Below, in pieces: positions 7,419 through 16,442 of a stretch of 64,000 bases of DNA. The stretch is from Sideroxyarcus emersonii (GTDB taxonomy: Bacteria > Pseudomonadota > Gammaproteobacteria > Burkholderiales > Gallionellaceae), in contig NZ_AP023423.1 in the NCBI RefSeq assembly GCF_021654335.1, forward strand, positions 62,001 to 126,000, in the 5' to 3' direction. A program made the position numbers and the translations under genes. Every line of letters starts with the position of its first letter. The stretch's first letter is position 1. The notes below the pieces were generated by a model, which saw only the letters and a list, made by a program, of their open reading frames with translations, was not told the origin of the DNA and ran no database searches.

Positions 7419-9515
7419 CTAGTCGCCGAGCAGTTTTTCAAACGCTTCCACTGGCAGGGGCTTGCTGAAAAAGTAACCCTGCAGTTCATCGCATCCAATG
7501 CCATGGAGGAAAGCCTGCTGATAGGCCGTTTCCACGCCCTCTGCGATCACCTTCATGTTCAGGCTGTGCCCGAGAGCGATGATCGCCTTCAGGATGGCGA
7601 TATTGCTGGATTCCGTTTCGAGACGGCTGACGAACGCCTGGTCGATCTTGAGCCGGTCGACCGGAAAGTCCTTCAGATAGGCCATGCTGGAATAGCCGGT
7701 ACCGAAATCGTCGATGGCCAGCTTGACTCCCAGCGTTTTCAATTCCTGCAGCGTCTTGATGAAGCTGCCGGTGTCGTGTACCAGGCTGCTTTCGGTGATT
7801 TCCAGTTCCAGGCAGGCCGGGTTCAGGCCGCTGTGCTGCAGCGCGGAGCGGACCCGGCTGACCAGGTCGGACTGGCGGAACTGGCGCGGGGACACGTTGA
7901 CTGCGATGGGAAGCTCCCGGCCAGCCATGGCGTTCAGGCGTACCGCCTGACGGCAGGCAGAATGCAGCACCCACTGCCCGATGTCCACGATCAAACCGGT
8001 CTCTTCCGCGACCGGGATGAAGTCTGCCGGGGAGACCATGCCGCCGCCGGCAGGCCGCCAGCGGATCAGCGCTTCCGCACCGCAGATGTTGCCGCTGGCA
8101 AAAGCCAGCTTGGGCTGGAAATGCAGCAGGAACTCGTCGTGTTCCAGCGCCTGGCGCAAACGATATTCCATGTCCAGGCGTTCCATCAGCCGCCGATTCA
8201 ACTCGTCGGTGTAGAACTGGAAATTGTTGCGGCCAGACTGTTTCGATTTGTACATGGCCGAATCGGCGTATTTGAGCAGCGTGGTCGTATCGCGCGCATC
8301 GTCCGGATAGATGCTGATGCCGATGCTGCAGGAAACGATGAAATCGCGGCCTTCGATCGCGCATGGACCAGCCACCGACGACAGGACGCGCTGCATGCTC
8401 TCCGAGATGTCCTCGATCTTGTGCAAGCCGGTCAGCAGCAGCACGAATTCGTCGCCGCCCAGGCGCACCACGGTATCGGACTCGCGCACGCAGCCGCCCA
8501 GGCGCGTGGCCATGATCTTCAGCAGCTCGTCGCCGGCATGGTGGCCCATGCTGTCGTTGATCAGCTTGAACTGGTCCAGGTCGACGAAGGCCACCGCGAC
8601 CTTGCTGGCATAGCGGTCGGCCAAGCCGATGTATTGCTGCAGGCGGTCGGTCAGCAAGGTGCGGTTGGGCAGCCCGGTCAGTGCATCGTGGGTGGCCTGG
8701 TATTCGATTTGCTGTTCATAGTTCTTGCGTTCGGTGATGTCTTCGACCGTGCCTTCATAGAACAGCAGGTCGCCGTTCTGGTTCCTGACCTCGTGCGCGT
8801 TCTCGGAGATCCAGATGATCTCGCCATTCTTGCGATAGACCTGCGCCTCGAAATTGCTTACCTGCCCCTGTGCGCTCATCAGGGCAACGAATTCCTCGCG
8901 CTTGAACGGATCGACGTACAACTGTTTCTGTATATCGCAGATGCCGAGTATCAGCTCGACGGCGGACTCGTATCCGTAGATCCTGGCCAGCGCCGGGTTG
9001 AAATTGAGGTAGTGGCCGTCCGGGGAGGTCTGGTATATCCCTTCGAGCGCGTTCTCGAAGATCGAGCGATAGCGTTCCTCGGCCTCGCGCGCCGCAGCTT
9101 CGCTCAGCCTGCGCTGGGTGATGTCCTGCATGAAACCCTCGATCGCTTCGACTTCCCCGCGCTCGTTGTACAGGGGGCAGCCGCGTTCGGATACCCATCT
9201 CGTCCCGCCGTCGGCGTGGATGATGCGATACTCGACCGCAAAGCGCTGGCGCCGGAAGATGGCTTCCTCGATGGCCTGGCGCACCCTGCCCCGGTCTTCG
9301 GGACTGGTGATCGCCTCGAATGAGATGGCCGGATCAGACACCAGCGAGTGCGCATCGTAGCCGGTCAGCTGTTTGCAGCCGTCGCTGACGAACACCATCG
9401 TCCACCTGTCGTCCCAGAGACAGCAATACACCATGCCATCGAGATTGTTGAGCAATGCCTTCAGCATGCGCTCGCTGTTCTCAAGCTTGGCCTGTAGGCT
9501 GGCGTTGATGTACAT
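7419..9515 (-). CDS. PAS-PAS-GGDEF-EAL cyclic-di-GMP signalling protein
   Basis: A 698-residue cytoplasmic protein without membrane segments. Two PAS sensor domains (about 15-135 and 150-262, each ending in a DIT-R/ER linker) precede a GGDEF domain (about 270-435) and an EAL domain (about 455-690). The cyclase motif RLGGDEF is intact at 351-357. The phosphodiesterase motif EAL (481-483) is intact too, with ITES, DDFGTGYSS (602-610) and VIAEGVET. Both activities are therefore possible; net output cannot be read from sequence. It begins 30 bases after the chemoreceptor gene on the same strand, so the two are probably one operon. The start lacks a clear ribosome binding site. Confidence 0.93.
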   Translation of the reverse strand: MYINASLQAKLENSERMLKALLNNLDGMVYCCLWDDRWTMVFVSDGCKQLTGYDAHSLVSDPAISFEAITSPEDRGRVRQAIEEAIFRRQRFAVEYRIIHADGGTRWVSERGCPLYNERGEVEAIEGFMQDITQRRLSEAAAREAEERYRSIFENALEGIYQTSPDGHYLNFNPALARIYGYESAVELILGICDIQKQLYVDPFKREEFVALMSAQGQVSNFEAQVYRKNGEIIWISENAHEVRNQNGDLLFYEGTVEDITERKNYEQQIEYQATHDALTGLPNRTLLTDRLQQYIGLADRYASKVAVAFVDLDQFKLINDSMGHHAGDELLKIMATRLGGCVRESDTVVRLGGDEFVLLLTGLHKIEDISESMQRVLSSVAGPCAIEGRDFIVSCSIGISIYPDDARDTTTLLKYADSAMYKSKQSGRNNFQFYTDELNRRLMERLDMEYRLRQALEHDEFLLHFQPKLAFASGNICGAEALIRWRPAGGGMVSPADFIPVAEETGLIVDIGQWVLHSACRQAVRLNAMAGRELPIAVNVSPRQFRQSDLVSRVRSALQHSGLNPACLELEITESSLVHDTGSFIKTLQELKTLGVKLAIDDFGTGYSSMAYLKDFPVDRLKIDQAFVSRLETESSNIAILKAIIALGHSLNMKVIAEGVETAYQQAFLHGIGCDELQGYFFSKPLPVEAFEKLLGD

Positions 9516-9545
9516 GTTGGCAGGTCTTTGCGGCTGGTTCGCGGT

Positions 9546-11750
9546 CTAGTGCAAGAATCTCGAACGCGTTTCGGAAACGGATCGGGATCCCGGAACAGCG
9601 TGTCTGCCCTGCATCTGCGTGACCTGGAACTGGCTGGAAAGATGTTGCAGTCGCAACGAAGTCTGGCGCGCCCTGGCCACGCTGAAGTTCAGCTCATCGA
9701 GCGCTCCGCGCATCGACTCCGTCACCTCGGCAACGCTTTGCACATCCTTGCCGTAGCGGTGCGCGCTGTCGGCGATGCCCTGGATCAGGCCGAACATGCG
9801 TTCCAGGATCTCCTTCATGCCGGTATTGTCCGATGCAGCGGCTTCCGCCAGGCGCAGACCCTCTTCCATGCCGGTGGAACCGTTCTCCATGATCTGCACG
9901 GCATCGCGTGCCTGCCCCTGGACCGTGCCGATCATCTGCTTGATTTCTTGCGTGGCGGCGGTCGTGCGCTCCGCCAGTTTGCGCACCTCGTCGGCGACCA
10001 CCGAGAATCCGCGCCCGGCTTCCCCGGCGCGCGCCGCTTCGATGGCGGCATTCAGGGCCAGCAGATTGGTCTGGTCCGCGATGGCATTGATCACCATGAC
10101 GATCTTGCCGATCTCCTCGGTGCTGTTGCTGAGGCGCTTGATGGTCAGGGATGACTGTTCGATCGAGCTGCGTATGCCCTGGGTCCGCTGTCGCACCAGC
10201 TGGAATTGCTGCTGTGCATTGTCCAGCGCCAGCTGCATGGCTGCACGGATATCCGCCGTCGTCTGGGTCGCCGAGTCGATGTCGGCCATCTGCCTTTGCA
10301 GCGACATCAGGATCTCCTGGATCGCAGCCAGTACCTGATGCGTCGCCACCGTCGCCTCCTGGTTGCGGCTCATCATGCTCTGGTGGGTCTCGTCCATCTC
10401 TCCGGTGGCGTGGATGACACGGCTTACCGTGCCATCCAGCGTATCGATGAAACTGTTGATCCACTGCGACATGATCGCCGGCTCATCCACCGTGGCCTGG
10501 GTACGCTCCAGCCGTTGTGCCAGGTTGCCTCCGCCTTCGGCCAGCACGCGGATCATGCGTGCCATCAGCCGCAGCCGCTCGGTCATCGGCTGGAGGCCGA
10601 TGCGGTAGAACACCAGGGTGCCGATGCCCAGCAGGAACAGGTTGAGCATGGCTGTCCACAGCAGGCCCTGTTGCAGCAGCTGGCCGGTGCCGAACGTGAT
10701 CGCCCAGGTGGCGAGGACCAGGATCAGGTTGGTGCGCATCATCAGGAAATTGACCGAACGGAAACGGTTGGCTTCCTCCAGGTCGGCTTCGCACATCATG
10801 CCCCAGGTATCGAGCGAACCCGGCATCTGGAAGGTGACGCCCTTGCCGATGACCGGGATGTGGCGGTAATCCGGATACCCGGGATAGGTGACGAACATGT
10901 TCTCGCCGTGCGCGATGGTCTCGCGCACGCCCGGATGCAGCTGCCGCGTGGCGGGGTCGTTGAAGACCAGCTCGAGTTCGGTGTGATTCTTGATCCTCAC
11001 CACGCCGAACTTGGTATTCACGCCCTGCTTGAGGTTGTCGCCCAGACTGAACGTGTTGTCCTCGAAGCGCGAGCGCGAGAGTGCGGTGCCGGGCTGGATG
11101 GACGGATCGAACACCGGCTTCACCATGAACAGGTAGTTGTCCCCCGAGTCGACGAAGATGTGGCCCGCCTCGCGCTGTATCAGGTCTCCCAATACATCGT
11201 TCGGCACGCGGCCGCACAGGAAACCGCTGGAACCGTCATCCAGCTGCAGCGGCAGGTAGAACATCAGCGTCACGGCGTCATGGAACTTCGAGCTTGAAGG
11301 CCCGATGAGCTGGGTGGTGGTGTCCACATAAGGGCCGTGCAGGAAGCGCGCCGGCCTGTCTGCCTGCAATACGTGCGGCAGCCGGTCGATAGTGCCGACG
11401 CGGGCGGCGTGGCTGGAGGCGATCACCCGTCCCTTTGCATCCGCGATGAAGATCTCGGAGAAGTCGGCGGCCCGCGCAACCATATGCCGCATCAGCTCGG
11501 CAGGGGGTTGCGGCAGCTCGCGGCGCACTTCGTCCACCATGCCTTCCAGCAGCTCCCACTGGTGGCTGGCCCAGCCGATCAGCGTCTGCACGCGCGTGGT
11601 CGCGATGCTTTCGAACGTCTGCTCCAGGATGGGATAGCGGCGGCGATTGATGAAGGTCGCCCAGCGCATGGCGAGCTTCCCGGTCTTGCCCAGCCAGGGC
11701 AGCCATTTTTTTTCCTGGGGAGACAGCCTCATTTGCGCACTTTTCAGCAT
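9546..11750 (-). CDS. Methyl-accepting chemotaxis protein with large N-terminal sensor region
   Basis: A 734-residue chemoreceptor. Residues 1-335 form the sensor part, with a Cache/PDC-like stretch around [13 protein letters not shown] (101-113). Two adjacent membrane segments follow (about 341-358 and 362-382), then a HAMP-like linker and a coiled-coil signalling domain with the conserved tip [20 protein letters not shown] (557-576). No membrane segment is visible before residue 341, which is unusual for a Cache receptor. An AAGGAA site before the first ATG supports the start at 11750; a second ATG seven codons on is possible. The GGDEF-EAL gene follows directly. Ligand unknown. Confidence 0.91.
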   Translation of the reverse strand: MLKSAQMRLSPQEKKWLPWLGKTGKLAMRWATFINRRRYPILEQTFESIATTRVQTLIGWASHQWELLEGMVDEVRRELPQPPAELMRHMVARAADFSEIFIADAKGRVIASSHAARVGTIDRLPHVLQADRPARFLHGPYVDTTTQLIGPSSSKFHDAVTLMFYLPLQLDDGSSGFLCGRVPNDVLGDLIQREAGHIFVDSGDNYLFMVKPVFDPSIQPGTALSRSRFEDNTFSLGDNLKQGVNTKFGVVRIKNHTELELVFNDPATRQLHPGVRETIAHGENMFVTYPGYPDYRHIPVIGKGVTFQMPGSLDTWGMMCEADLEEANRFRSVNFLMMRTNLILVLATWAITFGTGQLLQQGLLWTAMLNLFLLGIGTLVFYRIGLQPMTERLRLMARMIRVLAEGGGNLAQRLERTQATVDEPAIMSQWINSFIDTLDGTVSRVIHATGEMDETHQSMMSRNQEATVATHQVLAAIQEILMSLQRQMADIDSATQTTADIRAAMQLALDNAQQQFQLVRQRTQGIRSSIEQSSLTIKRLSNSTEEIGKIVMVINAIADQTNLLALNAAIEAARAGEAGRGFSVVADEVRKLAERTTAATQEIKQMIGTVQGQARDAVQIMENGSTGMEEGLRLAEAAASDNTGMKEILERMFGLIQGIADSAHRYGKDVQSVAEVTESMRGALDELNFSVARARQTSLRLQHLSSQFQVTQMQGRHAVPGSRSVSETRSRFLH

Positions 11751-11910
11751 GGATATTTCCTTGAGTGATTCGACGACTTGCTATGAGCAAGCTTCGGGCC
11801 ACTTTCAAGGAGGCAATTTGCGGGCGCAGGACGGCCGGCAGGATTCAGTGTTGCCCTAAAGGAGTGCACAGGGCAGCGGGCATGCACCAATCTCGATATT
11901 GATTCCCCCA

Positions 11911-11939
11911 AAAAGAAAAGGGCATCCGAAGATGCCCTT
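11911..11939 (-). terminator. Rho-independent terminator after the PEBP-like gene
   Basis: Read on the minus strand: a perfect GGGCATC/GATGCCC stem around TTCG, followed by TTTTCTTTT. The hairpin and flanks are identical over 25 bases to the amtB terminator at 7074-7099. Confidence 0.87.
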
Positions 11940-11960
11940 GCATGGACGCCAATGCCGGAG

Positions 11961-12503
11961 TCAGCGCGAGTAGGTCGTCGTCAGCTTGGCCAGGCCGAGC
12001 TTGTTGTACTGGATGTTGAAGCCGATCAGCGCTGCGCTGCCGTCTTCAGGCACATCGAGCTTGTCCACCTTGAGCGCGTAAACGGTGAAGATGTAATGAT
12101 GCGGTTTGTCGCCAGCCGGCGGGCAGGCGCCGCCGAAGTTGCGGTCGCCGTAATCGTTGCGGCCCTGTTTTGCGCCGGCAGGAAGCGGGGTCTTGAGTGC
12201 CGCTCCGGCAGGCAGCCCGGTTGCGGTGGCGGGAATGTCGTACACCACCCAGTGCCACCAGCCGCTACCTGTGGGCGCATCCGGATCATAGACGGTGACG
12301 GCATAGCTGCGCGTACCGGCAGGCGCATTCTTCCATTCCAGCGCCGGGGACAGGTTGTCGCCCGAGCAGCCGAATCCCTTGTATTCCTGCGCCTTGGTCA
12401 TCGGATGGCCGGTCTTTACATCAGGATCCGGGCTGGTCAGCTCGAATGCCATCGCATTGCCCGCGAGCAGTGCTGCAAGTGCAAGAAATAACGTACGTTT
12501 CAT
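11961..12503 (-). CDS. YbhB/YbcL family (PEBP, Raf kinase inhibitor-like) exported protein
   Basis: A 180-residue protein with signal peptide MKRTLFLALAALLAGNAMA, so probably periplasmic. The PEBP fold is shown by LSPALEWKNAPAGTRSYAV, DPDAPTGSGWWHWVVYDIP and GDRNFGGACPP, which build the anion-binding pocket. The ATG at 12503 is chosen over a TTG 21 bases upstream because AGGAGA lies at proper distance and the signal peptide starts there. The bacterial family has no settled function. It stands alone between a terminator and purU, which lies 45 bases upstream on the same strand. Confidence 0.9.
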   Translation of the reverse strand: MKRTLFLALAALLAGNAMAFELTSPDPDVKTGHPMTKAQEYKGFGCSGDNLSPALEWKNAPAGTRSYAVTVYDPDAPTGSGWWHWVVYDIPATATGLPAGAALKTPLPAGAKQGRNDYGDRNFGGACPPAGDKPHHYIFTVYALKVDKLDVPEDGSAALIGFNIQYNKLGLAKLTTTYSR

Positions 12504-12548
12504 GGGGTGTGTCTCCTGTATCAAGTGGCGGTTGAGAATCGCTCCGTA

Positions 12549-13403
12549 TCAACGGAATACGATGGTCTTGTTGCCGCAGATCAGCACGCGGTCTTCCACA
12601 TGGTAACGCAAGCCGCGCGCCAGTACAGTCTTCTCGATGTCGCGACCGTAACGCACCAGATCGTCCACCGTGTCGCCATGGTCGATGCGTACTGTGTCCT
12701 GCTCGATGATCGGTCCCGCATCGAGTTCGTCGGTGACGTAATGGCAGGTCGCGCCGATGAGTTTGACGCCGCGCAGATAGGCCTGGTGGTAGGGCCGGGC
12801 GCCGACAAAGGAAGGCAGGAAGCTGTGGTGGATGTTGACGATGCGGCCCGGGAAGCGCTGGCACAGCATGGGCGGCAGGATCTGCATGAAGCGCGCCAGC
12901 ACCATGGTATCTCCGCGATGCTGTTCGAACAGCGCAGCGATCCGGTCGAATGCCGCCGCCTTGTCCGTCATGTCGACATGGATGAAGGGGATGCCATGCC
13001 ATTCCACGAAGCTGCGCAGATCCTGGTGATTGGAGATCACGCAGGGGATGTCGACCAGCAGTTCGCCGCTGCGCCAGCGGTGCAGCAGGTCATCCAGGCA
13101 ATGATCCTGTTTGCTCACCAGCACCACGAGACGTTTCTTCACGGCCGAATCCGCAAGCTGCCAGCTCATGTCGAATTCCTGCGCCAGCGGCGCAAAGCGG
13201 CGCCGCAGCTCGTCGGCCTCGAATGGCAGCGAATCGGCACGTATCTCCTGGCGCATGAAGAAACGTTGCGCCTCCAGTTCGGTGTGATAGCTCGCCTCAA
13301 CGATGAAGCCGCCGTGCTGTGCAATGAAACTGCTTACCGCTGCGATGATGCCGGCGCGGTCGGGGCACGAGATGGTCAGGGTGTAATGGCGGTGGACGGT
13401 CAT
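12549..13403 (-). CDS. purU: Formyltetrahydrofolate deformylase
   Basis: A 284-residue enzyme that hydrolyses 10-formyl-tetrahydrofolate to formate and tetrahydrofolate, balancing one-carbon pools and feeding formate to PurT-type purine synthesis. An N-terminal ACT domain (YTLTISCPDRAGIIAAVSSF) precedes a formyltransferase domain with the catalytic Asn and His in VNIHHSFLPSF and the Asp region TDELDAGPIIEQD. The ATG at 13403 follows GAGGAA; an in-frame TTG five codons earlier is less likely. The YbhB-like gene follows 45 bases downstream. Confidence 0.95.
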   Translation of the reverse strand: MTVHRHYTLTISCPDRAGIIAAVSSFIAQHGGFIVEASYHTELEAQRFFMRQEIRADSLPFEADELRRRFAPLAQEFDMSWQLADSAVKKRLVVLVSKQDHCLDDLLHRWRSGELLVDIPCVISNHQDLRSFVEWHGIPFIHVDMTDKAAAFDRIAALFEQHRGDTMVLARFMQILPPMLCQRFPGRIVNIHHSFLPSFVGARPYHQAYLRGVKLIGATCHYVTDELDAGPIIEQDTVRIDHGDTVDDLVRYGRDIEKTVLARGLRYHVEDRVLICGNKTIVFR

Positions 13404-13575
13404 GCGGATATTCCTCAAACAGGTTGGGGGGATTCTAGCGGATAACCCATGCCTGCCTGAAATTTGTATGGGGGTTGGTGCGACGTTGCGTCCCGAGCCG
13501 CTTGCCGACTGCCGTGCTGGCCGGATATGAAGCTAAAATGTAGCCGCGAGATTCGCGACGGGAGAAATATCCAAC

Positions 13576-13848
13576 ATGTTTGCCTTACCCTCCATCTGGA
13601 ACCTGTTCATTTCCACAGTGGTGTTCTTCCTCGCCGCCTGGTATATCCGCCGATATCTGGAGGCGCATGGAACACCCGGAGGCATGACTCGCGGCCTGCT
13701 GGTATTCGTGCTTGCCTCCCTGCTGTCATGGGGTGCGGGGGCCGCAGTGGACTGGGTGCAGGAACAGATCGCAGGCCCGCAGGCGGCAGCGCAAACGCCG
13801 GATGACCTGTCGCAATTGCTCAAGGCGATGGGCCAAACCCGACCCTGA
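13576..13848 (+). CDS. Small hypothetical membrane protein
   Basis: A 90-residue protein with two hydrophobic segments: FISTVVFFLAAWYI near the N-terminus and GLLVFVLASLLSWGAGAAVDW in the middle. A polar C-terminal tail (AAQTPDDLSQLLKAMGQTR) would be soluble. A GGGAGA ribosome binding site precedes the ATG and a TAAAAT -10-like box lies at 13534-13539. It is transcribed divergently from purU. I recognise no family; two membrane passes with a short tail is all the sequence shows. Confidence 0.68.
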   Translation: MFALPSIWNLFISTVVFFLAAWYIRRYLEAHGTPGGMTRGLLVFVLASLLSWGAGAAVDWVQEQIAGPQAAAQTPDDLSQLLKAMGQTRP

Positions 13849-13996
13849 ACCGATTTGCTGCATATCGGCGGCCAGCCTCGATGCCCGGGTTCAGCGTGCT
13901 TGGGGGATGGCGGTGAAACCTTCTGGATGATGACCAGCGGCAAGAAGAGTGCCGCTGATCTTTGCAGTCATGGAAGAGCTTCCATGTACCGCGGAA

Positions 13997-14083
13997 TTAC
14001 TTGCCCTTGCCTACTGCCAGTACCGACAGCGACAACAGGATGAACGGCGAAAATACAAACAACAAGATCAATCCACTTCCCAT
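13997..14083 (-). CDS. Very small membrane peptide ORF (28 residues)
   Basis: An ATG at 14083 opens a 28-codon frame ending in TAA at 13997. The peptide starts MGSG, continues with about 20 hydrophobic residues (LILLFVFSPFILLSLSVLAV) and ends GKGK, a single-pass membrane profile with a positive end. An AGGGGAG ribosome binding site lies 7 bases before the ATG. That pairing of site, spacing and a clean hydrophobic segment is unlikely to arise by chance in a non-coding gap. I know no homologue, and function is unknown. Just downstream are two hairpins, at 13935-13955 and around CATGGAAG-AG-CTTCCATG, without a U-tract. Confidence 0.5.
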   Translation of the reverse strand: MGSGLILLFVFSPFILLSLSVLAVGKGK

Positions 14084-14456
14084 GATTCGACTCCCCTGAG
14101 GTAATTTAATGTTTTTTGCTGCGATGAAAGCGAAAGCTGACATCGAAAATAATCTTACCTTGAGTCGTTTTTTTTTGGAATGTCGGGACCGCGTCTTTCC
14201 CCAATGTTTATAGGGGTTTCAGAGCGATTGGCCATCACGGAATTTTGACGGTCCCGGCAGCAAATCCATGTCGCCAGCAGTGATAAACTTTTCGAAAAAG
14301 GAATTTGAAGCGAGATGAATTTGCTGCGCTCCGAAGCGAGAGCATGCTTCGTCGGCACCGCGCGCATGGATGGAAGCAGCGCGCCCGACAGGGGAATCTC
14401 AATCCCCCGAACATCTCGGGGAGATTCGGCGGCAGCGGCAAAATGTGCAGCGATCG
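14084..14456. other. Gene-free stretch of about 370 bases
   Basis: Between the 28-residue ORF and the deacetylase stop I see no credible gene. There is an A/T-rich leader (14100-14180) with a run of nine T at about 14165, which should contain the promoter of the small ORF. A GGGGA-rich imperfect hairpin (about 14390-14425) follows the deacetylase gene and could help end its transcript, though it lacks a U-tract. Confidence 0.5.
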
Positions 14457-15203
14457 CTAGGGCGATTTTTTGGGGGCCTTCTCCGGTATCAGCTGCAGGT
14501 CGACCTGATCCAGCCGAACGAAGACGAAACCGGCCTTCAGCAGGTAGGACAACCCGACGGCCAATCCCTCGGCCGAATCGGAAGCCGGTTTGTTCATGTG
14601 CGCGATGATGACGTCGCCGGGCATCACCTTTTCCAGCCGCTTCTCGATAGCGGCTTTCTTCGCGGTGGCGCCCTGGTCGGCATTCACGGAAAAGCCGGCG
14701 ATCTTGTATCCCAGCTTGTCGATCTCCTGGATGGCCTGTGGATCGTATTCGCCGGTGGCATCCCGGTACCAATGCGGTGCGATGCCGGTGGCTTTTTCCA
14801 CGGCGCGCGCACCTTCCACCACTTCGCGGCGCAAATGGACGACATCGGGCTCGCCGGGAATGCCGTAGACATTCCGGTCTGTGCCGATGATCGCGGGGAT
14901 GTGTTTCTCGCCATGGTTTTCGACATCGAACAGGTCGAGGTGCGCCTTGATCACGGAAAGCCCGTGCGGGTTCTTGTCCAGCCACTTCTTGGTGGCAAAG
15001 ATCGTTGCCGGGATACGGTTCTGGATCAGGAACTCGATCAGATCGTCATCGTACTTGCCGGAACAGGCATCCAGCGTCAGGGCGACTTTCTTGTCGGCGC
15101 CGATCGGCGAGGCCAGCCGGGTATGGATTTCGACAGGGTGAGGTTCGGCGCCGGCGGCGAACGGCACAAGCGACAACGCCAGGATGAAGAGTGCGGTTTT
15201 CAT
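14457..15203 (-). CDS. Exported polysaccharide deacetylase family protein (NodB fold)
   Basis: A 248-residue protein with signal peptide MKTALFILALSLVPFAAGA. The NodB-type barrel is indicated by VALTLDACSGKYDDDLIEFL, IPATIFATKKWLDKNP, HLDLFDVENHGEKH (metal-binding histidines) and a C-terminal PGDVIIAHMNKPASDSAEGL. The usual TFDDG motif reads TLDACSG, as in one branch of the family, so one of the two aspartates is replaced. It should act on N-acetylated or related sugars in the periplasm; substrate is not predictable. The start at 15203 is set by the signal peptide; the ribosome binding site is poor. It diverges from the MipA-like gene. Confidence 0.87.
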   Translation of the reverse strand: MKTALFILALSLVPFAAGAEPHPVEIHTRLASPIGADKKVALTLDACSGKYDDDLIEFLIQNRIPATIFATKKWLDKNPHGLSVIKAHLDLFDVENHGEKHIPAIIGTDRNVYGIPGEPDVVHLRREVVEGARAVEKATGIAPHWYRDATGEYDPQAIQEIDKLGYKIAGFSVNADQGATAKKAAIEKRLEKVMPGDVIIAHMNKPASDSAEGLAVGLSYLLKAGFVFVRLDQVDLQLIPEKAPKKSP

Positions 15204-15233
15204 CCTGCGATATGTAGCACAAAAGAGCTTAGG

Positions 15234-15249
15234 CCGGATGCGCATCCGG
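15234..15249. promoter_or_regulatory. Perfect 16-base palindrome between divergent genes
   Basis: CCGGATGC/GCATCCGG with no spacer, followed by TAAAAATC. It lies 31 bases before the deacetylase start and 131 bases before the MipA-like start. It could be an operator, or a small hairpin; nothing in the sequence decides between them. Confidence 0.3.
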
Positions 15250-15379
15250 TAAAAATCACGGCCGGGGTGCGGCGGCGGGTGACGAGCCGGGGATCCTGGG
15301 GCAACCGCAAGCCAGCTTGAGCCGCGCACAATTTGATAACATCGCAGCCCGCAAAATCCATGCAATCCAGCCCCCGATA

Positions 15380-16204
15380 ATGATGCGACGACTTGCCCTG
15401 TTCCTGATAATTGCCGCTCCTTTGCCTGCGCTTGCCGCGAACCTCGATGTCGAGCCGATCCCGGATTTGCCGCTCAACAATGTGCCGCGCATTCCCGTGG
15501 CCGAGAATGTGCCAGCCGAAAGCCCGTGGAAATTCTCCCTTGGCGGCGGTGCGAGCTACGCACCGCGTTATGAAGGCGCGGCCAACGACCGCATGCGCTT
15601 CATGCCCTTGCTGGAGGCCAGCTATAAGGACGGCAAGGCATTCATCAGCCTGTTGCGCGGCATAGGCTACAATTTTTCCGATGATCGCGACAGCCAATAC
15701 GGCGTGCGCCTGGCACCCGGCTATGGCCGCTGGCAAAGTGCGGATCCGCGCCTGAACGGCACCGGCGACATCCGCTTCATACCGGAGGCGGGATTGTTCT
15801 TCAATCGCCGCTTTGCCCCCTGGTATGTCTCCAGCGGCATATCCACAGGCAGCCACGGCGTGCACGCGGAGCTGGGGGCAGGCATCAATTTTCCGCTCTC
15901 GACGGCCGACCGCATGCGCCTCGGCACCAACCTCAATTGGGGCGATGGCAAGTTCAACCAGACATATTTCGGCGTCACACCGGAACAGGCGGCCGCATCG
16001 GGTTACGTGCTGACCACCTACAATGCCGGTGCCGGGATCAAGGATTACGCGCTGACCGCGAACTGGCTGCACAACTACAGCAAGGAATGGTTCAGCAATG
16101 GCGGGGTATCCTACAAATGGCTCACCGGTCCGGCCTTGCAAAGCCCGCTCGTGCAACGCAGGGGCATGGAGAGCGTCAATTTCCTAGTGGGTTACCGGTT
16201 CTGA
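15380..16204 (+). CDS. MipA/OmpV family outer-membrane protein
   Basis: A 274-residue protein with signal peptide MMRRLALFLIIAAPLPALA and a beta-barrel pattern matching MipA/OmpV: WKFSLGGGASYAPRYEGAAN, FMPLLEASYKDGKAFISLLRG, NFSDDRDSQYGVRLAPGYG and a terminal aromatic strand ending VNFLVGYRF. MipA was described as a scaffold for murein hydrolase MltA, but most members are uncharacterised porin-like proteins. The start is set by the signal peptide; no clear ribosome binding site precedes either of the two adjacent ATGs. It stands alone, divergent from the deacetylase gene. Confidence 0.88.
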   Translation: MMRRLALFLIIAAPLPALAANLDVEPIPDLPLNNVPRIPVAENVPAESPWKFSLGGGASYAPRYEGAANDRMRFMPLLEASYKDGKAFISLLRGIGYNFSDDRDSQYGVRLAPGYGRWQSADPRLNGTGDIRFIPEAGLFFNRRFAPWYVSSGISTGSHGVHAELGAGINFPLSTADRMRLGTNLNWGDGKFNQTYFGVTPEQAAASGYVLTTYNAGAGIKDYALTANWLHNYSKEWFSNGGVSYKWLTGPALQSPLVQRRGMESVNFLVGYRF

Positions 16205-16442
16205 ATCAGAAGAAGGATGCGGCCGGAAATGCCGGAGACACATACCGCAGAGGCTTTCGTTCCATTTGTGGAACAGCTCATCCCGCCGGTGCACCTTTAT
16301 CTTTCATCTGGCGCCGCCTAACATGCGGGCGCTTTCTCCCGATCGCTCCGGAAAAGAAAGCCGGGGCAGCGCCGTTCAGCTGCATTGAATAGCCGCCCCG
16401 ATGCAGCGCAGATCGCGCGGGGTTGCAAACCGAGGAACAGAC

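Noticed and set aside
11751..11910. Sigma-28 (FliA) promoter for the chemoreceptor
   Set aside because: The best match (GAAAGTGG, 10 bases, GCTCATAG on the minus strand) has wrong spacing and about five of eight matches per box.
14155..14985. Alternative minus-strand frame over the deacetylase
   Set aside because: It is out of frame with the signal peptide and NodB motifs, which define the real gene.
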